Positions 51,459 through 60,400 of a stretch of DNA of 64,000 nt are shown here, piece by piece. Below the pieces are notes generated by a model. The model saw only the letters and a list, made by a program, of their open reading frames with translations, was not told the DNA's origin and ran no database searches. The position numbers and the translations under genes were made by a program. Source of the DNA: Liolophura sinensis (lineage: Eukaryota; Mollusca; Polyplacophora; Chitonida; Chitonidae); contig NC_088299.1 in the NCBI RefSeq assembly GCF_032854445.1, forward strand, positions 10,411,608 through 10,475,607, given 5' to 3'. How positions within the stretch are numbered: position 1 is the stretch's first letter; each line of letters opens with the position of its first letter.

Positions 51459-54400
51459 CTCAGGTTCTTAGTTGATCAAGACCAGTCATCCCAATAATCC
51501 ACAGCTCTCTCCACTACCTGTGCTACATTTGTTTGCCAGCCACACTGATAGGTTGCAGTATCAATAATTAATGACACCACATGCTTTGTGGTCTGTATGT
51601 CCCTGGATAGCTTCTCACATAATCATCCAGCATCGGCTAGACTTTACAGGTCTCCAGTAAACAACAGGCTCAAATCCCAGGTAATGGAATATCCTCATTA
51701 ACGCTCATTAACAGATCCCAAATGGACTGAGAGATAAAGTATTAAAATCCTTTATCATGAAAATCTGTAAAAGATGGGCACTACCTTACAGTGCTGAAAC
51801 GGAATTTGCGATCTTGAATGTTTTTGGTAGGTTCTGAAGACTTTAAATATATATCCACCTGGGAATCTAATTTCTGCTGTTATCCTCCGTGACAAGCAGG
51901 TAAAGAAATGACTTTGCCTAATCACCCCCCTGACTCCACTCCAAAATGAGGCTTAAATTCCCCCAGTTTTCACACAAGCTACAGGTATGCACTGGAAAGG
52001 TAAACAGCCTGCCCATCATAACATGCCAAATCACCACATGCTTGCATACAAACAATCTGTCAGTCAATAGTTTTCACACCATCTTAAAAAAAGTACTTCC
52101 CAGAGAGCAAGTCCCTGGGGGTGGTAAGAGTTTCCTGGCCCCGCTGGTATTCCTGTGGCTCCCCAGGCCTATTGTCACGGTCCCCACGGTGAGGGGAAGA
52201 AGACTGACCTGCTCTAACCTGCAGAGGACCACGCAGGCTGTAAGCTTACCTCACCTGAGGGGTCTGGTCAATTATATAAATCCTATGCCACAGGTGTGTC
52301 ATTGCCTGCATTCCTCAGAAACTGTCAATACTTAAGCCTGCTTCACGTCAAGAGGTGAGAAGAAGTGAAATTAGCTCCAGCTCGGCTCCGTTCCTCAGCT
52401 GGTCAAATTGATCCAGTCAATCACAACCATTATGATTAATAGACATCAATCAGATAATCTCTTTCCAGAAATAATTGCCCTCCTCTGTGACAACTTCCCC
52501 AATTTTTCAAATTCAAGAAAGGAACATCTATTGTGTTCACAAATAAAGAAAATCCTTTTGCAGCAACAAATGTATGTATGAATTTGAACAATCCCAAGAT
52601 TCGTAAGTCAGAAATATTACTTGATCAAGTTTCAATCTCAGATAGCTAGTTAACAAACTCCTTGAGCAGTGGATGTTCCTTGACATGAGAACAAAACTGA
52701 TTTGTTTGCAAGTCGACACAGTATTTTAACAAATTTTCTTGATCAGTACATTAAAGCCTTACTAGAAAACAATCCCAAACTGCCAATAATTTCACGCAGT
52801 CATACATGACAGCAGTACTTTATCACTGGCCAGTTCTAGATAGGGAACAAACCCAATTTGTCCATGCAGTCGTTTGAAAGAAAATATTGAGCACACAGTA
52901 GCAAATCCTTCAAACAGCTGTCCACAATTTCACAGTAAACATGATAAAGTTCCAAAAGTTCTTGATCACAGATCATTCCTTAGCAGAAATGTTTGATCAT
53001 GCAGTGGTCATCACTTGACAGAGAACAACCTGCTTTGTTTGCAAATCCACACAGTATTTAAACAGGTGTTCTTGATCAGCGTCCGTTCCTTGATAGAAAA
53101 AAAATCCTAAACTGCCAATAATGTCATGCAGTGACATACAGCAGAAGTCCTTGATGATAGGCCATTCCTAGAAATGGAACAATTCTGATTTGTTTACAAA
53201 TCCACATACGATTCTGACCAGTAGTAATTCCTTGATATAAAATAATCCTAAGTATTTGGCAATTCCTAGGTAGGTAGCTACCAGATTTGTCCACAAATCC
53301 ATCCAGTCATTTCCAAAATAAGATGTCAATCAGTGGTTAATCCTTAAAAGAGCAATTGTCCCTAATTTCACAGTAAAGTTACATACTTTTGATCACTGAC
53401 CATTCCTTGACACATAACAAACTACCTTTGTCCACAAACTGACAGTGATATTAACCATATGCATCACTGACAATCCTGGTATCTTTCACACATGGATCCT
53501 TCAAAGAGAACAAAACTATAAAATGTCCATAAACAGATCTGTGCATAGACACCTGTACCAGCCAGTGATCCCTGAACACCAATACAGGTATAGTGTCTGG
53601 CTAGCAGATTGTATATCTTCACCTTCTGTGTGTACCTACCCACGTATATACCTGCACTGTGAGCTGAATTAGGAATGCAGAGATTGTAATGAATATATTA
53701 TCCAGCCACATGTCACATGTACTTGCCTTTTTTTTTTTTGACTAAGGTAAGAAAAGCTGTATTTTTATTTGCTACAAGAATGAAGGCCAAAGGTAGAATG
53801 TTATATACTGGTACTTCTCTGTTTTCATAATGAAACAAACAAATAATTACTTACAGAACAATGGGTAAACTGATTTATATCTTTATGCAGCCTCAAACGT
53901 CAACAACGCCCCAAGTAGACGTATTGCTAGTATGTGTGTTTAACATTTACATACACACACAGTTAATACGTGATTCTGCAACAGTCGTGTTTTTACATAG
54001 AACGAAGGTTCTATATTTAGGCACATTTAATGGCAAGCTTAATTATCGCTGAGCCAAACTTGTTTTGTGTTAAAACGAAAGCTATCAGGAGCTGCATGTC
54101 TATTTATCTTAACACCACGAGATAATAAACAATCATAAGAGGCAATGTAACGTGTAACTAATGTACACAGGTTACATATCTATTTGTATTGATCACTAAC
54201 TGGCTTCTGCTTAAATTGCCTCTGTTACAGTACCATCTGTTACTCCAAAGTGTCAAACACTTCCTCCTGCTTCAATTAATACCCTTGGCTGATGGTGAAT
54301 ATTTTCATAACATTTTGAGAGCTTCACAAAGTCTTAATTGTCCAAGTCCTAAAATTGGTCAGTCCAGCAAGTACAGCTCCATCAATGAATTAATATTATC

Positions 54401-57400
54401 ATTGTGCAATGGGAAATATTTCCCATACATAATGTGCTATGATATTGATTAGTTACAACAGAACAATGGTCAGTACAGCTTGGACCAGAGTTGCCATTGT
54501 ACAGTTAAGTTCTCAGGGGTAATATTAGCAAATACTGCAGTTACCTTTTTGCATATAATATTGTTGAGGAATTAAGGGAGTTATCCAAGTTTCTTGTTCA
54601 TAAACAAATAATGTGCTACTTCACTCTTGTTCATAAACAAATAATGAGCTACTTTATTGTTCATAAACAAATAATGTGCTACTTCACTCTTGTTCATAAA
54701 CAAATAATAAGTTACTTTATTGTTCATAAACAAATAATGTGCTACTTTACTCTTGTTCATAAACAAATAATGAGCTACTTTACTGCTCACAAACAAATAA
54801 TGTGCTATTCTGGTGTTCATCAAAAAATAATGTGCTACTTTGTTGTTTATCAACAAATTCAAGGGCTAATTTTAGTGCCATCAAGAAGATTGCAGACATG
54901 TACTTGAATATGTTGTTACTAAGTATATGAATTAAGTTATGTATCGAGTTGAAAAGTAAACAAATCAGGGAAAAATATCACGAAACATATAGTAGCTACA
55001 CTGAGAATCATACGACTGTCGCTCTAACTTATGACCATTCCATTTTTCTGTGTCAAAACATAGATGAGTCTTGTTATCTTTTATGAACTAATTGACTCTT
55101 AATTATGAGTTGCTCAGCATTTATTTAATAGCGACATGTAAACAAATGCAGAAAAATGTCAAAGAAGATAAAATATCAGAGTTATATATTAGCAATGCAC
55201 GTTCTGAATTCGACATGAATACATTGTGAAAGCTGAAATCTGGGAAATATGCCAAAGTTTCAGTTGTATATTTCAGGTTATAATATATAAATGACAAGCA
55301 CAGCCCAGTTCATAAACTGACCTCCTGCAAAATAAGCATAAAAGATACTTAAAGATTTTATACTTAAAATTAAATGAAATGTTGTTGATTACACATTCAT
55401 GATCTCTTACTAACTGTCTCTATTAATTCAGAAATATAAGCAATAATCTGTAATGCATCAGAAACTGTACTTGATTAAAATAAAGCTTTAATTTATGCTG
55501 CTTGGTTTTATGATGATTGTTGTTTGAATTATGATCTTTTTATACTGTAATAGGATATGGCCTGCAGAAATAACAGTGAATAAATAATGTCTTACTTAAT
55601 ACATGCATGTAAATCACTTATTAAAGTCACGGTCAACACACAGTGTATACATGTAAACATATACAAGAACAAAAAACATCCAAGGCAACACCAATTATAG
55701 TTTTTGTTTTACAGGCGAGCCAACAATAAAAAATCCCAAAATGGAATAACATAAAACTGAAAATCCACCTTTTTATTTCGTCTGACTTTGATACATTTAT
55801 GATTTTCCTCTCTTTTTTTTTTCAAAATTTGATCATGTAAATATGTCATCAACAACAACAACAACAAAACTGTAGAAAATGTCCACATTTTTCACAAATT
55901 AGACAATTTTCCAGTTTTCTTTCTATTTAAATAACAATAATTTAAATAGGTGCAGCCTAGGTAACAGATGACATGTAATGTTTCTTTGGCAAAGACGCAT
56001 CCAAGATTTCACAGTTTTTAGGTTTTTAGACTTCTCAGACAGGCTAATGAACACAGGGTAAACATGAGAAAAAGATTGCATAACAAGTTGGGCTGTCTAC
56101 TCTTTTTATTTTCAGGGTATACACCATCACTCTGTAACACAGTAGAGACTCAAACCAGTTAAACAAGTCTCATATCAAGTCTTATATTCTTTTATCAGCT
56201 TTATTAAGAAATTGCAAACTTAACTGTTGACTTTTGCATGTTGTTTTCTTCTTCGTCTCTTTGGGTGTACATAAGCCCTCAAGAATTTTATATCTTTAAG
56301 ATCAAATACATGTAAAGAAGAACCTCATTGTTTTTTTAATTTCAGACAGCCCCACGATTTGTCATTTGAAACTGACATGCTGTAGGCTTTTCTGTGAAAA
56401 CAGGAAGGCATTCCCCTTCATGAAATAGGAAGGCATTTTACATCATACCGAGGAAGAAGGAAATTATGACAGTCAGACACTCCATGATATTTTAACTGTT
56501 GTCTTCCATTTGTTTTGATGTATCTAGATATCATATAAAAATCTGACAATTTCAGTATACATATACTTGTACATAACAGAAAGTATGCCTTTATTTTCGT
56601 CTTTTTTATTTTTTTCTAATCTACCTAGTCTAGTACCAAAAATCAGTTGATCCAAGGATTTGAATTCACATAAACAGTAAACAGATTTTGGGGCTTCCAT
56701 GTCCTTAACTTTAACAATGTTGAAACAATGCATATTTTATTGTAAAAAAAATACGAGTTTGAATGCAATTATATTACAGGAATTCAAGTTGATTCTTTTA
56801 GTTTTGGTTCATGAATTCTCGCTGAAAATAAAGCCTTAGAAAGCTTTCTGAGGCTTGCATGGTATTCTTTATTAAGTTTAGGATAAGAGTGAGTAAGTGC
56901 TTAGAGTGTAACCTTGTACTTTACAATTTTTCAGTCATACAATGACAAAGGAGCGCTTGCAGTGTGCCTCCTTGTTGTAGGACGGATTTTCACCACTTTT
57001 TTTAGTGCTGCTTCACTGAGACACCTTTCCGAAGGCAAGTTACCCACTCCATCGGAGCCATTATGCTGATACAGGGCAACTATCCTCATAATGCTGAATG
57101 CCAAGAAAGGAAGCCACAACTTCCTCTTTTTAAGGCCTTAGGTAGATTCAGGATTGACCCTGGATGCTCTAACAACCGAGTCATGGGGGGGGGGGGGGCA
57201 AGATTAGGATAAGACAAAGTCTCTACATTATATAAGAATATCCCGTTCAAGTGTTGACTTTACAATTAAATGCAGGTTATACTAGCTATGGTTTAACTGA
57301 TTATCCATGCATTCATAGTAAAACTCCATGATGCCAGAAATTTGCAACAGCATTTTGTTTCCACTGCTCCCCTTATTCTAAGAAGGACAATACCGATTTT

Positions 57401-60400
57401 TTTTTCGCTGTATACTTTAGATTTCGACCTTTTCATATCTGACACATAACATTAACATGAGAACAGAATAATTCTCATTAAGCAGAGAATTAGGACTAAG
57501 CTAACAGTCAGAGAACTTAACTAATGTTAACTTCAGGTGTGACAATCCACCTTTAATCTGTCTACTGTTAACTTCAGGTGTGATAATCTGTAATTTCCCT
57601 TATCCCTTAGTAAGAGATTTGCCTGAGTAGGTACACTGAACAAACCCAGTTGATAGTACACAACTAGTGGGCATAAAAGGATTTACATATCAAAGACTGA
57701 ATACCAATTAACATATGCATGTATTGTTTGAGAGGAAATCTAACAAAAAAACTTATGAAATGTTAAGTATAGCATTTGGGTTACCACTAAACCGTTCACC
57801 GATTCATTATACTTAAGTGAATAATACTTAATATTCAGCGTATTATTTAAACCAATAAGTTGGGCTCATTATGCTGAAGTGTGTAATTATGCTAAAATGT
57901 GCCATAATTCTAAAGTGTGTCATTATTCTAAAGTGTGCCATTATGCTTAAGTGTGTCATTATTTTAAAGATGCTTAAGTGTGTCATTATTTTAAAGATGT
58001 TTAAGTGTGCCGTTATGCTTGAGTGTGTCATTATTCTAAAGTGTGCTCATTATGCTAAAGTGTGCTGACTAAGCTTAAGTGTGCTCAGTATGTTAAAGTG
58101 TGCTCATTTTTATGCTAAACTGTGCTCATTATGCTAACATGTGGTGCTATGTCTGGTACCTGGGGAAGTGCAGTGGTGTATGTCCCATACACACAAATTT
58201 TCATCTGCCTGACAAAATTCGTGGAAGTTAACTTCATGTAAGACTGCACGAACTGTTCAACCAATCCTGTTCACCACTTACTGCCACCAAGGCCCTGAGA
58301 AAATGGGTGATTAAGAAATCACCTAATTATCTGTGGCCAGATCAACACCTTGAAATACAAGTATCATATAAATCTAAGGCCAAATACAAAGACATCTGAA
58401 TACCCTTTAGAGGTGCCAAAATGACTGCACAATCTATAAAAAAAACAAATGATGGGGAATACTGCCGGTTAATTTTCACACAAATGTTTTTAAATATGAT
58501 CCTGTTATTTTCACTGATCTGTGGATGGTTATGGTTTTCAACAGGGCTCCGCCCGGTTTCCTCTCACCATAACATTGGCAGCAGTGTATAGGTGAAATAT
58601 TCTTGAGTAAGGCATAAAACACAAATGAAATAAATAAATAAACATAAACTTGCATTCAGGAAGTATTGCTTTGGCAAACCATTTTGCAACTGGGTTAATA
58701 ACAAATATATTAATGTATAAGACACACTGCAGATTAGACTGATGCATAATCTATATTGACACAAATGATCCTGCAAAATTGTCATCTTACATTATACAAT
58801 CAGCATGTGTTACCATGTGTAGTCATTGATCTGGAGGATTGTGTTGAAGGTGAAGGTCGAAGTTAAACAGCTGCAAATCACATTTATATAATACTCCAAA
58901 ATATACATCAGCTGAGTCAGGCTTATAAAATCTATTATGTGCGAGACTGGTCAGATGGGTAAAATAAAGGGAGACAACTTTGCAAAGAAAATTACATGCA
59001 CAGCATCACATACATGGTTATCTTCCTTTGTTAAAAGATTCAATTACTGGGTGGGAATATAGCATAGGGGCATTGTCGTAGGTTTCCATTTCACTGGTTG
59101 CTGATATTAAATATAATACTGTTCACAGGTACGTTCAACGTCTGAGGCCTGTAACTCATTTTTCATGTGATATTCATTGCCTCATTCTATCTGAGTTTTT
59201 TCAGATTTTAATGCACCAAGGGGGTAGTGGAGTGTCACATGGCTTCAGAATACAGAATGCACACAAATGGTGTACAATAAAAGCACATAAATGTATGAGT
59301 GAATGATGTACAAGGACGTGAATAATGGAAGAATGGAAGAATGCACAATAATGCCATAGAGTACACAAAAATGACGAAAACAAAATACACAAATGGCATA
59401 ACAGGGAATACACTGACGGCATATATATGGCATAACCAAGAGTACAATGAAATGACACACCTAAGACTACACTGACATAGCATAAACAAGAGTACACTGA
59501 CATGGTCTAACCAACAGAACACTGAAATGTTATAACCAAGTGTACACTGACATGGCATACACCTAACCAAGTTAGAGTACACTGAAATGGCTTAACCCTA
59601 GACTGCACTGAAATGGTATAACCATCAGTACAAGGAAATGGCATAACCGAGAGTAAACTGAGATGGCATAGCCAACAGTACACTGAAATGGCATCACCAA
59701 GAGTACATTGAGATGGTATAAACAACAGTACGCTGAAATGGCATAACCAAGAGTACACTGAGATGGTATAACCAACAGTACACTGAAATGGCATAACCAA
59801 GAGTACACTGAGATGGCATAGCCAACAGTACACTGAAATGGCATAACCAAGAGTACACTGAAATGGCATCACCAACAGTACACTGAAATGGCATAACCAA
59901 GAGTACACTGAGATGGTATAGCCAACAGTACACTGAAATGGCATAACTAAGAGTACACTGAGATGGTATAACCAAGAGTACACTGAAATGGCATAACCAA
60001 GAGTACACTAAAATGGCATAACCAAGAGTACACTGAGATGGTATAACCAACAGTACACTGAAATGGCATAACCAAGAGTACACTGTAATGGCATCTAGAG
60101 TACACTGAAATGGTATGAACAAAGGACTTACTTTTGATGTGAAGGTTTTTGCCTCCTAGTAAGAAAATTTCACAGTTCCATGGTAAAGGTGTGTGGGACG
60201 AATCCAGAAAGACACTGACAGTGGCTGGATCAACACGACGCCTCTCTAGCAATGGGAATATAGCATCTCTGGCAAAAACAGAAGAAATTTTACGATCACA
60301 AAGGATTACTGAAAAAATAATCTCATAATGATTGCTTTGGTATAAATTGTATTCTGCTAGCATGACCCAGGAGCCTCTCAACAATGTGGTCACTGCAAGT

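Larger units (their letters stand above)
50865..60131 (-). other. Longest intron (RBD exon to linker)
   Basis: 9.3 kb with AT repeats at 51385, a coding-like island at 52090-52245, tandem arrays at 52700, 54595, 57866 and 59400, repeat family B (55700) and a SINE (58515). Sequence right of the alternative exon (51060-51260) includes a CRE-like TGACGTGA at 51207-51214. Confidence 0.6.

Noticed and set aside
59235-60122. Overlapping long minus-strand ORFs (up to 158 codons, Cys/Val/Leu-rich, membrane-like)
   Set aside because: They consist entirely of the 25-bp array read in three frames. The period gives 25-residue peptide repeats in every frame, and there is no start or splice support.
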